Assembly (NCBI RefSeq): GCF_002259795.1
Contig: NZ_MWXA01000004.1
Location: forward strand, 105,831 to 169,830
DNA length: 64,000 nucleotides
Source of the DNA: Bifidobacterium aquikefiri
GTDB lineage: Bacteria > Actinomycetota > Actinomycetes > Actinomycetales > Bifidobacteriaceae
Reading direction: 5' to 3'
Under the pieces are notes generated by a model. It was not told the origin of the DNA. It saw nothing but the letters and a program-made list of their open reading frames with translations, and did no database searches. Position 1 is the first letter of the stretch. Each line of letters opens with the position of its first letter. This document shows, piece after piece, positions 53,471 through 63,558 of the stretch. The position numbers were made by a program, and so were the translations under genes.

Positions 53471-56400
53471 TCCGTATCTCCATAGACCTCTGCAAGTTGG
53501 CTGACAATACGATCCACTTCCTTGTCGGGGTTGACGAACGCCGCCACACTCCATACGGTAATGACCGACCAACCGAGCATCTGAAGACTTTCGTGAATAA
53601 AACGATGCCGCTGTCTGGTTGAGCGAATGCGCATGTAATCGGCGTTATCCGTCAATACGGCTAGTGCAAAGGGCTTGCCCTTCACGCCGACGACCAACGG
53701 GATGCGGGTACCTTGGTCGTATCCATAGTAGAGGGCAACTTCAAGTCCACGCTTGCGGATGCGATCAGCAAGGTCATCAAGCAGCATGTCAGGCGATGGT
53801 GTTTCATGTGCCACTGGCTTGATGCGTTCCTTGCCAAGATTCTCAGCCCACTGCAACACGACTTTCAGGAACCTTGGTCCTGGCTGATGAATTCTGTCGT
53901 CTTCCATGTCTTCTGAACCAAAGGCAGAGATGATGTCAAGGTTCCTTGACGAAAGAGCCAAGGCATCAAGAAGCATGCCCTTGCCTGCTTCACCTTCCAG
54001 CTCACCAAACTGCTGGAGCAGTCTTCCGTGTGCAGTCTTGGCGAAGCCGAATGAAATGATGACATCGCCAGACTGAGCTCCAGCAATTTCATCGATGCCG
54101 ATGATGCGAATGTGGCGCAGGAACTTGGCAAAGTTTGGATCCTTGACTGCACAGGATTTCAGTTCTGCACCCAGCCTGGCTCGATGCGTTGGTGAAAGTG
54201 TGACGACGGTAAGCACATAGGATGCCGGAACGATCGTGAACGAATGAGCCCGCTGACGCAGCTCCCCGATAACTGCATCAATCTCCTGCTGGCTGGATTC
54301 AACCAGACCGGTAGCCATGACCGGGACACCTGTGGCCTCGATCCGCTTATATCTGACCACACCCTGTGTCGTCGAGCATGTTCCTTCTGGTGTCGAAGAG
54401 CCATATCCCTGCACCTTGAGAAATGCCGATACATCTTGTGGACGCCGATCCGGGGTGCTTGGAATATTGACACTGGGAAGCAGCGATATCATGCGCTTTA
54501 CAGAGTTGGAAGTGACGGTCTCGCGATGCGCCAGGATCACAATCTGCCTGACTCGCTTTGCAATGGTCAGCAACTCGATGGATGGCATATGCGCTGCAGC
54601 ATCGACGATTGCCATGTCTGCGAGCTGATCGGTGCTGGTCAATGCGGCCAGAGTGGCAGGCGTTGCAACACAAATCGGCTTTGCAGCTGAGATAAGTCTC
54701 GGGAAATCTCGGTGGAGTGCATCGACTCCGACTCGCTGATGACCGGAAAGCTTGGTATGGAGCTGGTTTGCCTCCTGAGTATGAGAAAAGAGCATCTCAG
54801 AGAGGCGCTTGGTGAGTTCCTGATTCAACATTGCCCCGACGCTGCGCACATGTTCGGTATCGATCTGCACAAATCGATCGGCAGCACTCGAGAGAGCCGA
54901 ACCATCCTGATTGGAAATCATCTCTGAGGAACGCACGATATCCTCGAAAACGGTAGTCCACCAAGCCAATTGCAATTCAGCGCGAACGGCCTTGGAGCTG
55001 ACCCGCCTCGAATGCAGATCACGAATGAGTTCTCCCAGGCCCACCTTGTCGAAGTCTTCCTCAAGACGGCAGCGCTCAGGCAAGGTTTCCAATGCAAGAT
55101 GATCATTGAAGAGAGCCTTGAGCCGTTCTTCGAGATCCTTCAAGGTCACTGATTCAAACTCGGCACCCTGAGGAGTGGTCGCCAGCACCGTATTCAACGC
55201 TGTCAGATCGTTCGACAGCGAATCCTGCGTCTCCATGATCTGGTCAAGCCGTGGAGGCAATACTGGCCATCCGCCGTGAGGAACGAAGATGCGCCACTGT
55301 TCTGCCTGCTTGGAAACGATGGTCAGAGCATCATGGAGATTATCGACCTGTGCCCCGACCCGAAGCAGGCCCTTTGCTTCCTTCGTATGCCTTCTGCGTT
55401 CCCAGAAGCCCATGGTAGTGCCATTGGCCTTGCGTTCGGCCTTGGACTTGGTCGCCTCTATCATCGACGCAATATCACGTTCGAAGATCTCAGGCTGGAA
55501 GATATCGAGAACTCGGCGCAGATTCTTGAGCACCGTGACCTGATTCTCCCAATCGTGTGCGGTTGCCGGCACAGGGAAGCCGCATGTCTGAACCGTGTTC
55601 GCCACTTGCTGACGAATTGAAGGCAACGTTCGCTCCAGCAGTCTCACAACGCGCTGATAAGCGTCAACTGCATCGTTTTCCGAGCTGATTGATGCCTTGT
55701 ACCACACGGTATCATCGGGACCTATGGTGAATTCGCCAATATCCGCTGCACGTTCAAGCAGTGCAGCCCACTTTTTGATATTCGGACCGATTGCCCGTGC
55801 AGCATTGATATCGAGACGCACGCGTGTGATTGGATGCGTTGGCAATGCAGCGATGTGTGCAAGGTTCTGAATGGTCTGATAGGCTGAGACGCCCCAACCT
55901 TCGTTGACTCCGTGCAGATCGCCAAGATAACGGGTAAGACGTGAACGTACGCCTACGAGCTCGTCGGCAAGCTGATTGAAACGAGAACCGGCCGTACCTT
56001 GCTGATAGCCAACGGCATCAATCAACTGTCGATCAATGCGCGCATTGGTGGAGGCATCGGCAACATCAAGTACCATGTCTTCCATATCGTTGGCACGCAT
56101 CACCTGCATGAATCTGCGCTTCTGCTCGGCAACGCTCGGCACATACAACACGGTGCGGCCGTTCACGATGCAGCGCGATGCAACTGCCGCCGCATGCGTG
56201 GCCGTGTGCTTGTCGGAACTCTCATTCATGAAGATAGAACGACCAGACGCAGCAAGATGGGCTGCGAAACGAACATGATTATCGACATCAGCAATTTCCA
56301 GCTCGTCATGAGGATCTGCGTCAAACGGACTGAAATCAGCCATTGGCTGGTTTTTCAGCAGTTCGACAGCATCGGGCTCGCCAGCAATTGCATCAAGCAC

Positions 56401-57114
56401 TGTGTTTCCTGAAGACCCATTGGCTAGTTCATCAATAATGTCTTGACTCTCATTGATCAGCAGTGTAGATGGTTCGACAAGACATCCAAGAATGATGTCG
56501 TGATCGATGGTGAAGTCGGCAATCTCATCATTCGTTTCGTTCTCGATGTGATTGAACAGCGCACTTGTCTCTGCGGTTCCACCTTGGAAATGCACCTCGT
56601 TGAAGAGTCGCTTTGCGTTGATATCGACACCATGATCTCTCAGTGCAGAGATCAACGCATTATTCATTTCCACAGGACCGGAGAGACGTATCGTCATCTT
56701 TGGACGAGCTCCTTGCGGCGCCTCGACCGTGACTGGATACAGCAAAACCGGCATTGAGCTACCAAGCCATGTCGCCACACCCACCACCAATGAAAGCTCT
56801 GCACAGCCACTGAGACGATTCTTCGCAGTCTGATCTTCGAGGACTCGACCCATCCGCTTTATCGCTGCACGAAGCACACCGTTGTCTCGGAACAAGGAGT
56901 CCAGATGCGTCTGGCCTCCTGCAAAAAGCTGAGCGATTCCAGACGGATGCGCGTGTGTGAGCTCCAGACGAGCCGTCAGCTGGGTAATGTCCTCCAATGG
57001 AGTCTGCCCAACTTCACTTTGATATTCACGTCTCCATGCACGTATCGAATCTAGAATGTTCGTTTCTTTTCCTCGTGCCTGATGTAAGGATCCATTGGCT
57101 GGTTCTTCACTCAT
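53467..57114 (-). CDS. Helicase/nuclease-like protein with degenerate ATPase and nuclease motifs
   Basis: A 1,215-residue protein resembling large superfamily 1 helicases with a C-terminal vsr-like endonuclease module. The place of the Walker A loop reads FMNESSDKHTATHAAAVASR (residues about 295-315), where active relatives have GPPGTGKSQT, so the P-loop Gly and Lys-Ser/Thr are gone. The Walker B equivalent is MAIVDAAAHMPSIE, without the expected DE. The C-terminal module (about 1,105-1,205) has GRIPLVVGVKGKP-like strands and WSVITVWSVAAFVNPDKEVDRI, but the strand that usually carries the catalytic acidic residues reads LAVLTDNADY. A coiled region lies near 560-700. It appears to have lost both activities but stays intact over 3.6 kb. 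It starts 6 nt after the FHA gene. Confidence 0.68.
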   Translation of the reverse strand: MSEEPANGSLHQARGKETNILDSIRAWRREYQSEVGQTPLEDITQLTARLELTHAHPSGIAQLFAGGQTHLDSLFRDNGVLRAAIKRMGRVLEDQTAKNRLSGCAELSLVVGVATWLGSSMPVLLYPVTVEAPQGARPKMTIRLSGPVEMNNALISALRDHGVDINAKRLFNEVHFQGGTAETSALFNHIENETNDEIADFTIDHDIILGCLVEPSTLLINESQDIIDELANGSSGNTVLDAIAGEPDAVELLKNQPMADFSPFDADPHDELEIADVDNHVRFAAHLAASGRSIFMNESSDKHTATHAAAVASRCIVNGRTVLYVPSVAEQKRRFMQVMRANDMEDMVLDVADASTNARIDRQLIDAVGYQQGTAGSRFNQLADELVGVRSRLTRYLGDLHGVNEGWGVSAYQTIQNLAHIAALPTHPITRVRLDINAARAIGPNIKKWAALLERAADIGEFTIGPDDTVWYKASISSENDAVDAYQRVVRLLERTLPSIRQQVANTVQTCGFPVPATAHDWENQVTVLKNLRRVLDIFQPEIFERDIASMIEATKSKAERKANGTTMGFWERRRHTKEAKGLLRVGAQVDNLHDALTIVSKQAEQWRIFVPHGGWPVLPPRLDQIMETQDSLSNDLTALNTVLATTPQGAEFESVTLKDLEERLKALFNDHLALETLPERCRLEEDFDKVGLGELIRDLHSRRVSSKAVRAELQLAWWTTVFEDIVRSSEMISNQDGSALSSAADRFVQIDTEHVRSVGAMLNQELTKRLSEMLFSHTQEANQLHTKLSGHQRVGVDALHRDFPRLISAAKPICVATPATLAALTSTDQLADMAIVDAAAHMPSIELLTIAKRVRQIVILAHRETVTSNSVKRMISLLPSVNIPSTPDRRPQDVSAFLKVQGYGSSTPEGTCSTTQGVVRYKRIEATGVPVMATGLVESSQQEIDAVIGELRQRAHSFTIVPASYVLTVVTLSPTHRARLGAELKSCAVKDPNFAKFLRHIRIIGIDEIAGAQSGDVIISFGFAKTAHGRLLQQFGELEGEAGKGMLLDALALSSRNLDIISAFGSEDMEDDRIHQPGPRFLKVVLQWAENLGKERIKPVAHETPSPDMLLDDLADRIRKRGLEVALYYGYDQGTRIPLVVGVKGKPFALAVLTDNADYMRIRSTRQRHRFIHESLQMLGWSVITVWSVAAFVNPDKEVDRIVSQLAEVYGDTE

Positions 57115-57120
57115 TCTTGC

Positions 57121-58473
57121 TCACTTCCGCGTTGCCTCGAGATACTCCTGATAACCTGTGTTGGACTGGAGCGCGACATCAATATCATGGTTGCCCTGAG
57201 CTGCCAGCCAGGCATACAGATCGTCATATAACGATGTATTCATTGCAAGGAACGGCAGCAATTCAGCGTGTCTGGCCATGTCGAACTGTGTGGAGAAATC
57301 ATGGCTTGTTCGCGCATCATCCGACGTGAAGCCATCAACTTCAACGATATGCTGTTTCTTGGAGAACTCGCCCTTTGAGACTTTCTCAAAAACCGACCCA
57401 GGCTCAAAGACCGGCTTGAACGCAAATTGATCGGCATCCGTCCGCTGTGCCTGTTCGGCGGCTTCGGCCATGTGTGCGGCATGGTGAGCATTGTCATTGT
57501 CAATCGTTGCCGATGCTAGTGGTGTGAACGTGGAGTGCGGCGACTGTGTGGAATGGGCATCGGAAGGATTCGTATGCTCGTCTCTCTGGGAGGTATCCGG
57601 TGTGGCCTTATCACGCGTATTCTCATGTGCCGTGTCGATGTGAAGAGCATCGGAAAGAGCATCTTCGAACAGATCACGCTGCTCTGGGACATGGTGTTTG
57701 GCGGATACGTCCTGCCCTGCCTGCTGTGTCGTTTCCGAAACAGCTTGTGCCGTGCCCTCTGCATTGGCAGAATCACCCGGCCCGACGGGTACAGATGAGA
57801 GATTCTTAGTGGCTCTCGAAGTCTCTTTATTTGCCTTATCTGCTTGCTGCGCAGCTGGTTGAGTCGTTTCACCTCCAGGTTCCTGAGCAGAGGCCTCACC
57901 CAGAACCGCATCATGAAGCTGCGTGATCCTACTGCGAACCGAGCTGGCATCGAAGGCACTCGTTGGCTCACCGGCACGCAGATCAAGAATGTCATCAACG
58001 GACATATCAGCCGCATCCGGCTCAACAGGAGCGTTATCAGTGGCATACGAGAACAGATCGGAAACATCATCGGACTGCTGAGCCAGGGGCTTACGCTCAG
58101 GCTGAATGTCATGGCGCTTGAAGGATACCGGAACATCACCGAATTGCAGAGTCATCTCTTTACGAGGTAGCAGAAAGTCCTGATCGAGCGGCACACGAAC
58201 AAGATCGCCATTCGAACGCACAATATATGTGCCGTTGGTCGAGTGCAGATCACGAATCGTTGCAGCACCTGAATTGGTCACTGCGAAGACAGCATGACGT
58301 TTTGACATGGACCGTGTTTCATCAGGAACATTAAGACGTGATGTACCTTCATCAGGAAGAGGTCGTAGTGGTTTGCGCCCTATTTCGATGCTTTCACCCG
58401 AGTTCACCATCACATCATCCATGTTCTTGACACTGACGATCCATTGATGAGTCGGTCGCTTATCAACACTCAC
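57121..58473 (-). CDS. FHA-domain protein
   Basis: A 450-residue protein. The N-terminal FHA domain (about residues 10-115) shows ESIEIGRKPLR, MSKRHAVFAVTNSGAATIRDL and HSTNGTYIVRSNGDLVRVPL with the phosphothreonine-binding Arg, Ser-His and Asn residues in place. Residues about 120-330 are a Gln/Ala/Asp-rich disordered stretch. The last 110 residues (FEPGSVFEKVSKGEFSKKQH, ATRK at the end) look ordered and may bind the following protein. It heads an operon with the helicase-like and small proteins, so a phospho-dependent assembly is plausible (inference). Confidence 0.88.
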   Translation of the reverse strand: MSVDKRPTHQWIVSVKNMDDVMVNSGESIEIGRKPLRPLPDEGTSRLNVPDETRSMSKRHAVFAVTNSGAATIRDLHSTNGTYIVRSNGDLVRVPLDQDFLLPRKEMTLQFGDVPVSFKRHDIQPERKPLAQQSDDVSDLFSYATDNAPVEPDAADMSVDDILDLRAGEPTSAFDASSVRSRITQLHDAVLGEASAQEPGGETTQPAAQQADKANKETSRATKNLSSVPVGPGDSANAEGTAQAVSETTQQAGQDVSAKHHVPEQRDLFEDALSDALHIDTAHENTRDKATPDTSQRDEHTNPSDAHSTQSPHSTFTPLASATIDNDNAHHAAHMAEAAEQAQRTDADQFAFKPVFEPGSVFEKVSKGEFSKKQHIVEVDGFTSDDARTSHDFSTQFDMARHAELLPFLAMNTSLYDDLYAWLAAQGNHDIDVALQSNTGYQEYLEATRK

Positions 58474-58589
58474 GACTGCCGTCCTCCTTACGATAAAGCC
58501 CGTATCACCCGCATAATAGCCATAGCTTCATATCCATTGTGTCATGAATGAGCAATAAAAACTGAAAAACCACCGCGATTCTCGCACAA

Positions 58590-59996
58590 TCAGTGAATTC
58601 TTACAGCTGAATTGCTCTGTAAACGTCGCAAAATCATACGTTGAAATGGAATTGTAACCAAGAAAGAGAGCACATCCGATACCGATTGCGCCATCTGCAC
58701 ACCCAATACACCGAATATATGAGGAAGGATGAGCACTACCGGTGCAAGGAACAGACCAAGGCGGCACAATGCCAGGAAGGATGCAATGCCTGTCATTCCT
58801 ATGGTCTGCTGCATCATATTCGACATCATGTTGAATCCATTGAGCGCACAGGTGAAACATTGGATGCGCAATGCGAAGGCTCCAATGGCAATCACCACCG
58901 GGTCAGAACGAAACACCCCAATGAGATGAGGCGCACTGATAAAAAGCACCACGGCCAAGACAACCAGCAGCGAGGTTGACATGCGAATGCAGAACCAATA
59001 GCCTCGCTTGACCCTTGGGAATAATCCGGCGCCGTAGTTGTATCCGCATACAGGCTGGAATCCTTGACCAAGCCCGACAATGACCGAATTGGTAAAGAGC
59101 ATGATTCTCATGACTATTGCCATTCCTGCAATTGCGGCATCTCCAAATGGATTGGCGGCAAGGTTGACACAGGTCACGGCTATGGAACCGGCACCTTGAC
59201 GAACAAGAGACGGCAATCCCCCTCCGAGTATTTCACGCACCAGAAGAACATTCGGCCTGAACTGACAGTATGAGAGAGAGACCACTGAGAATTTTCGGCT
59301 CATATAGAGCAATATGCCAAAGCTCACTGTCTGGCAGATGGCTGTGGCAAGACCTGCACCGAAGATGCCGAGATGAAGTCCAAAGATCAATGCCGGTGCA
59401 AGTGCGAGGTTAAGCATGGCTCCCGAAACAAGTCCAACCATGGCATATGCCGACTGACCTTGATAGCGGAGCAGACCGTTCATGGTGAACGATGCACAGA
59501 CGAATGGAGCAGCGCAGAGCAGCGGGGTGAGATATTCAATTGCATACGGGGCAATGGTCTCGGTTGATCCAAGCATGCTCACCAAAGGTCGTAAGGTGAC
59601 AAGGCCAAGAACAGTAATCAGGAATCCGCATCCCACAGAGCCGAAGAATCCTATGGAGAGCAGCTTTGCGGCTCTATCTTCGTCATGCTTGCCCAATTCT
59701 CTGGCAAGTGTGTTTCCCGATCCGTTACCAAAGAAAAAACCAACTGCCTGAAGTATCGTCATGATCGAAAATGCAATGCCAATCGCCCCCGATTGCGCAG
59801 TGCCCAGCCGACCAATGAAGAAGGTATCGACCAGGTTGTACGCCATGGTGACCAGATTCGAAATGACCGCAGGCGCACTCAGTTTCATAATCAGCCCTTC
59901 GACAGGCCGTTGCGTCATTTCGTAGTATTTGGCATCAGCCCGTGCGTGCTTGATCTTCTTCGGGTCCAGATTCTTCACCTGCAAGCCGTTCGCCAT
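58590..59996 (-). CDS. MATE-family multidrug/metabolite exporter
   Basis: A 468-residue transporter with about 12 membrane helices in two homologous halves. Each half opens with the MATE pattern: LIMKLSAPAVISNLVTMAYNL, VDTFFIGRLG in the first, and ILGGGLPSLVRQGAGSIAVT in the second. GIAFSIMTILQAVGFFFGNG and GLGQGFQPVCGYNYGA are also typical of the DinF/NorM class. GGGGATGAG lies before the ATG. It is a single-gene unit; the substrate is unknown. Confidence 0.9.
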   Translation of the reverse strand: MANGLQVKNLDPKKIKHARADAKYYEMTQRPVEGLIMKLSAPAVISNLVTMAYNLVDTFFIGRLGTAQSGAIGIAFSIMTILQAVGFFFGNGSGNTLARELGKHDEDRAAKLLSIGFFGSVGCGFLITVLGLVTLRPLVSMLGSTETIAPYAIEYLTPLLCAAPFVCASFTMNGLLRYQGQSAYAMVGLVSGAMLNLALAPALIFGLHLGIFGAGLATAICQTVSFGILLYMSRKFSVVSLSYCQFRPNVLLVREILGGGLPSLVRQGAGSIAVTCVNLAANPFGDAAIAGMAIVMRIMLFTNSVIVGLGQGFQPVCGYNYGAGLFPRVKRGYWFCIRMSTSLLVVLAVVLFISAPHLIGVFRSDPVVIAIGAFALRIQCFTCALNGFNMMSNMMQQTIGMTGIASFLALCRLGLFLAPVVLILPHIFGVLGVQMAQSVSDVLSFLVTIPFQRMILRRLQSNSAVRIH

Positions 59997-60112
59997 CTCA
60001 TCCCCTACAAATCTCAGCGATTTTTACGAAAATATGCTATCGCAAGTTTGCAGAAACATATGGGGTGATGACCAGACCCTCATGTGCTTTTGCAGTCAGT
60101 TTTTCTGCAGGT

Positions 60113-60170
60113 CGTGCCCTGGAAGTCGCTTTTCACGCGGATTTGCTCGAAAAGCGACTTCCAAAGCGCA
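60113..60170. repeat. 58-bp palindromic repeat, copy 3
   Basis: The stem GGAAGTCGCTTTTC (60121-60134) pairs perfectly with GAAAAGCGACTTCC (60149-60162) around a 14-nt loop. Its length and layout match the copies at 12688 and 14394. It lies in the gap between the MATE gene and rplL. Confidence 0.72.
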
Positions 60171-60258
60171 ACCCGTGCAACACGCACAACATTCTGCGGG
60201 TAGAAACCGGATGCACTTTTCGGGGTATGACCCTAACAACAATTATGACTCTAACAAC

Positions 60259-60290
60259 AATGACCTGCCGAGGTAACCCGGCAGGTCATT
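60259..60290 (-). terminator. Terminator of rplJ-rplL
   Basis: AATGACCTGCCG (60259-60270) and CGGCAGGTCATT (60279-60290) form a perfect 12-bp stem with an AGGTAACC loop. The tail on the minus strand is GTTGTTAG, only moderately T-rich. The two TGACYCTAACAACAAT direct repeats just beyond it (60224-60263) are of unknown meaning. Confidence 0.8.
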
Positions 60291-60342
60291 GAAAGCAACG
60301 AATCAACATTCGTTATCACTCGTATGAGCGGCGCGAAACGAA

Positions 60343-60726
60343 CTACTTGAGTTCTACAGTTGCGCCAGCCTCTTCGAGAGCAGCCTTTGCCTTCTCGGCA
60401 TCTTCCTTCTTGGCCTTCTCAAGAACAGCCTTAGGAGCTGAATCAACAACACCCTTTGCATCGGCAAGACCGAGGTTGGTCAGAGCGCGAACGGCCTTGA
60501 TGACCTGGATCTTCTTGTCGCCAACGGCGGAGAGGATGACGTCAAACTCGTCCTTCTCTTCCTCAGCTGGTGCAGCGGCGCCTGGAGCGGCGGCAGCAAC
60601 GGCTGCGACAGGAGCGGCAGCTTCAACGTCGAATTCGTCTTCGAACTTCTTGACGAAGTCGGAGAGCTCAACGAGGGTCATTTCCTTGAAAGCTTCAAGG
60701 AGCTCATCGGATGAGAGCTTAGCCAT
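60343..60726 (-). CDS. rplL: 50S ribosomal protein L7/L12
   Basis: A 127-residue L7/L12: an N-terminal dimerisation part ([32 protein letters not shown]), an Ala-rich hinge (about residues 35-55), and the factor-binding domain with [38 protein letters not shown]. It is downstream of rplJ with a 112-nt gap, the normal order. Confidence 0.97.
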   Translation of the reverse strand: MAKLSSDELLEAFKEMTLVELSDFVKKFEDEFDVEAAAPVAAVAAAAPGAAAPAEEEKDEFDVILSAVGDKKIQVIKAVRALTNLGLADAKGVVDSAPKAVLEKAKKEDAEKAKAALEEAGATVELK

Positions 60727-60838
60727 AATGGCTTCCTTTCATTTGCGGTGGTTCACGATTCGTGAGCCTGCTGGTGCAGGCAATCCACCAAACATCTTGT
60801 TTTTTCCTTGCATTGATCAAGCGGCACAAGCCACAAGA

Positions 60839-61360
60839 TCAGGCAGCCTTTTCCTGCTTTTCGCGCAATGCGTCGATGGTGCGAACAGCCTTGGTAGGTA
60901 TCGCAACAAATGCAAATGCGGCCTTGGCCATCGTGCCTTTCAGCGCGCCAGCCATCTTGGAAAGCAGAACCTCACGGGATTCGAGATCCGCAAGTTTCTG
61001 GACGCCCTCTTCGTCATAGACAGTTCCATCTGCGAAACCGCCCTTGACAACGAGCTGCTTGTTTGCCTTGGTGAAGTCGCGAAGTGTCTTCGCAGCCTGG
61101 ACGTAATCGCCCTTGACGAAAGTGATGGCGGTTGGGCCCGAGATGAATTCATCCAGTCCCTCGACGCCTGCTTCCTTAGCTGCAATGCGAGCCAGCGTAT
61201 TCTTCGCCACGGTATAGGAAGTATCGCGGCCTAGTTTGTCACGCAGGTCTGCGATCTGCGGGACACTGAGCCCGCGGTACTCGGTGAGAAGAATCGCGTC
61301 GGAATTACGGAATTTACCCGTAAGCTCCGCGACCACCTCTTCCTTTTCGGGCCTTTTCAT
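60839..61360 (-). CDS. rplJ: 50S ribosomal protein L10
   Basis: A 173-residue L10, the stalk base that binds L7/L12 dimers. The N terminus MKRPEKEEVVAELTGKFRNS, then LLTEYRGLSVPQIADLRDKL and YTVAKNTLARIAAKEAG, are diagnostic; the C-terminal helix is present. It is preceded by a leader of about 200 nt with an attenuator-like hairpin. Confidence 0.97.
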   Translation of the reverse strand: MKRPEKEEVVAELTGKFRNSDAILLTEYRGLSVPQIADLRDKLGRDTSYTVAKNTLARIAAKEAGVEGLDEFISGPTAITFVKGDYVQAAKTLRDFTKANKQLVVKGGFADGTVYDEEGVQKLADLESREVLLSKMAGALKGTMAKAAFAFVAIPTKAVRTIDALREKQEKAA

Positions 61361-61560
61361 GGCGTTCCTTCCTAAGTGGCCACTGGAAGGTGACTATGAG
61401 TGCCAAGTCTACGAGGGCAATAAAAAAGCCCTGCGCGCAGGCAGAGCATCAACATCCACAAGCGTCTTGAACGAATCCGTTCCAGACGAAGCTTCTGGGC
61501 TTTCATCTCAACCTACGCTGGCCTGGTACACAAATTTCACGCAATCTTACGATCACGACC
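61361..61560 (-). promoter_or_regulatory. L10 leader of rplJ-rplL
   Basis: The region upstream of rplJ should carry the autoregulatory L10 leader. A GC-rich hairpin (CCTGCGCGCAGG core, 61431-61442) followed by six T on the minus strand (near 61424-61429) looks like a transcription attenuator about 65 nt before the start. Binding of the L10-L7/L12 complex to such leaders controls the operon in other bacteria. The remaining gap up to the nucleosidase gene (61561-61688) holds no gene. Confidence 0.6.
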
Positions 61561-61688
61561 AGCGGTCTGTGGTTTTACAACTTCATCAGGCTACACCCTT
61601 ATTACGAGATTGCGCAAATTCATTGTGTCTGCTATGCCCACTGAGCGTGTTTCACACCATCTCGCCTTGTCACAAGTAGTGTGCACGC

Positions 61689-62390
61689 CTAGAGCTTTTC
61701 GATGATTCGAATCACCTGCCTTGCCGCGGTATCGGCAAATTCGGAAATATCAAAGTCCTTGAATGACTCGTATTCCGTATCGGCATTGTCACTCAACGCG
61801 CGAATCACAAGAACGGGAACATGGTTGCGCGCTGCAACATGGCACACTGCCGCACCTTCCATCTCTACTGCATCAGCGCCAGTGACGCGCGAAACCTGCT
61901 GAATCTTTTCTGCGGTATCCACGAAATAGTTGCCGGAAGCAATGATACCGGTTATATGCTTCGTACCCATGTCACTGAGCACACTATCGGCAATGGCAAG
62001 TAAAGCAGGATCGGAATGGAATTCGTTCTGTTTCGGTGCAAATTGAGCAATGAGACGCATGTCAGAGTCGAGATATCGCAGAGTGCCTCCAAGGACCACA
62101 TCATTGATATGGAGCGATGGATTGAGGTTGCCGGCTATCCCTGAGAAAATCACGGCATCCGGCCGATAGGTGTCAATGAGATACTGCGTCGTCGATGCAG
62201 CATTGACTGTTCCCATGCCCCCGACAGTGGCAATGACACGAATCTCCTCGCCGCTTGTCGACTTGATATCACCTTGTACCACGTCAAGACTTGCCTGCTG
62301 CGAATCTGCACTATGCGATAAATTCGATAGCGATCGTGCAATAAGGCCGACCTCTTCGTTCAATGCTCCGATGACCGCTACCGTTTTCAT
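61689..62390 (-). CDS. mtnN: 5'-methylthioadenosine/S-adenosylhomocysteine nucleosidase
   Basis: A 233-residue nucleosidase that cleaves MTA and SAH, recycling methionine and removing inhibitory by-products of SAM reactions, including the radical-SAM reaction of the activase. Motifs: VAVIGALNEEVGLIARSL, VIFSGIAGNLNPSLHINDVV, AVEMEGAAVCHVAARNHVPV (catalytic Glu in MEG), and VIRALSDNADTE with the catalytic Asp. Length is normal and the gene stands alone. Confidence 0.95.
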   Translation of the reverse strand: MKTVAVIGALNEEVGLIARSLSNLSHSADSQQASLDVVQGDIKSTSGEEIRVIATVGGMGTVNAASTTQYLIDTYRPDAVIFSGIAGNLNPSLHINDVVLGGTLRYLDSDMRLIAQFAPKQNEFHSDPALLAIADSVLSDMGTKHITGIIASGNYFVDTAEKIQQVSRVTGADAVEMEGAAVCHVAARNHVPVLVIRALSDNADTEYESFKDFDISEFADTAARQVIRIIEKL

Positions 62391-62440
62391 ACCCGCTCCT
62401 TAATTGTTGCCCGAGTGGGAGTTTAACACCTTAATATACC

Positions 62441-62473
62441 GCTGCCGCTCCCGCACACATCGGAAGCGGCAGC
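62441..62473 (-). terminator. Possible terminator of the small membrane protein gene
   Basis: GCTGCCGCT (62441-62449) and AGCGGCAGC (62465-62473) form a 9-bp stem with a 15-nt loop, 64 nt after the stop at 62537. The following T-run is weak. Confidence 0.45.
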
Positions 62474-62536
62474 CGATGGCACAGTGATTCCTGCCACGGT
62501 TTCGAGAGCTGGTTGATCAATGGTTTGTTGCCTTAC

Positions 62537-63004
62537 TCAGTACACCGATGGCTGATAGTCATAGATGCCCATCAGAAGATTCACCACGATGACGATGATT
62601 GATACGATAACGCCGACGACTGCGAAGATATAGGTGGCTCGCGAGCGCTCCTCGCCCTTCTCGGGAATCAGAATACCAACGACCGAGAGGACCAGCCCGA
62701 CTGTGCCGAATGGGCTCACGAAGCGGTTATATTGCCATACGACAACGAAAAGCCCGATAAGGGCCAGAATGAAACCTGCGATGGCAAATCCTTTTGCAGC
62801 ACTCTTGCCTTGCCCGCGATTCGGATACTGCTGGTATGGATATCCAACGAAGTTCGGTGGCATCATATTCGGTTGCCGATTATTCGGCTGTGAGCCAGGC
62901 TGAGCACCATGCTGGCCTTGAGATTGATTCGGCGTCTGAGAGACACCGGGCTGATTGGTTTGAGGACGTTGAGCATTGAATTGCTGATTGTTTGGCTGTG
63001 TCAT
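62537..63004 (-). CDS. Small membrane protein with Gln/Asn/Pro-rich N terminus
   Basis: A 155-residue protein. Residues 1-65 are rich in Gln, Asn and Pro (QPNNQQFNAQRPQTNQ and on); residues about 68-150 contain three membrane helices (GFAIAGFILALIGLFVVV, FGTVGLVLSVVGILIPE, YIFAVVGVIVSIIVIVVNLL) with an EKGEERSRAT loop between the second and third. This layout resembles DUF4190-type actinobacterial membrane proteins. Function unknown. Confidence 0.65.
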   Translation of the reverse strand: MTQPNNQQFNAQRPQTNQPGVSQTPNQSQGQHGAQPGSQPNNRQPNMMPPNFVGYPYQQYPNRGQGKSAAKGFAIAGFILALIGLFVVVWQYNRFVSPFGTVGLVLSVVGILIPEKGEERSRATYIFAVVGVIVSIIVIVVNLLMGIYDYQPSVY

Positions 63005-63558
63005 ATTGCCCCTATTCTTGGATTCCCTCGATTGTGCGTGCTGCGCTTACTGTGCATTCATTCCATCTCGTCAATTCTACCGAATCCTTCACCGATTTTC
63101 TTCTAGCCTTCGCCGAGAAACCGTGATCAGCAGGTAAGCAGCAGGTGATTCATGTATCTTCATCGGCAATGCCATGCGCTGACACGGAGATCGAGCGGGC
63201 CAGCAATGGTACTTGCTTGTGAGGGATTCACATGGATTTCTCAGCCGACACCATGTAAGTCCGAAGAACAGACCTGCATCATAGTAATCAGACCCCGCTG
63301 GTTTTCTTCCATTTCTCTCTCCACTGCGGGGTCTTCCCCTATCTTGTCTGCATCTTCTGAGGGCTATAGGCACAGATGTGTGTGGGGGCACAGAGGTGTG
63401 TGGGAAATCGTTTCCTAGTTCTTGTGGGAGTGGGTGTTGCTTCTGTTTGATAATTTTTACGCTGGTATAACGGCACGGCACAAAGTATGTGTGAAACATG
63501 CCGTGAGGCGTTCTCCAGGCTGGGGTTTGTGCTGGTTGATAATCCTGTTTGACCTGGG
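63005..63558. other. Gene-poor region without a supported gene
   Basis: No convincing coding frame is seen. It contains a near-duplicate GCACAGATGTGTGTGGG / GCACAGAGGTGTGTGGG (about 63368-63402). Confidence 0.4.
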
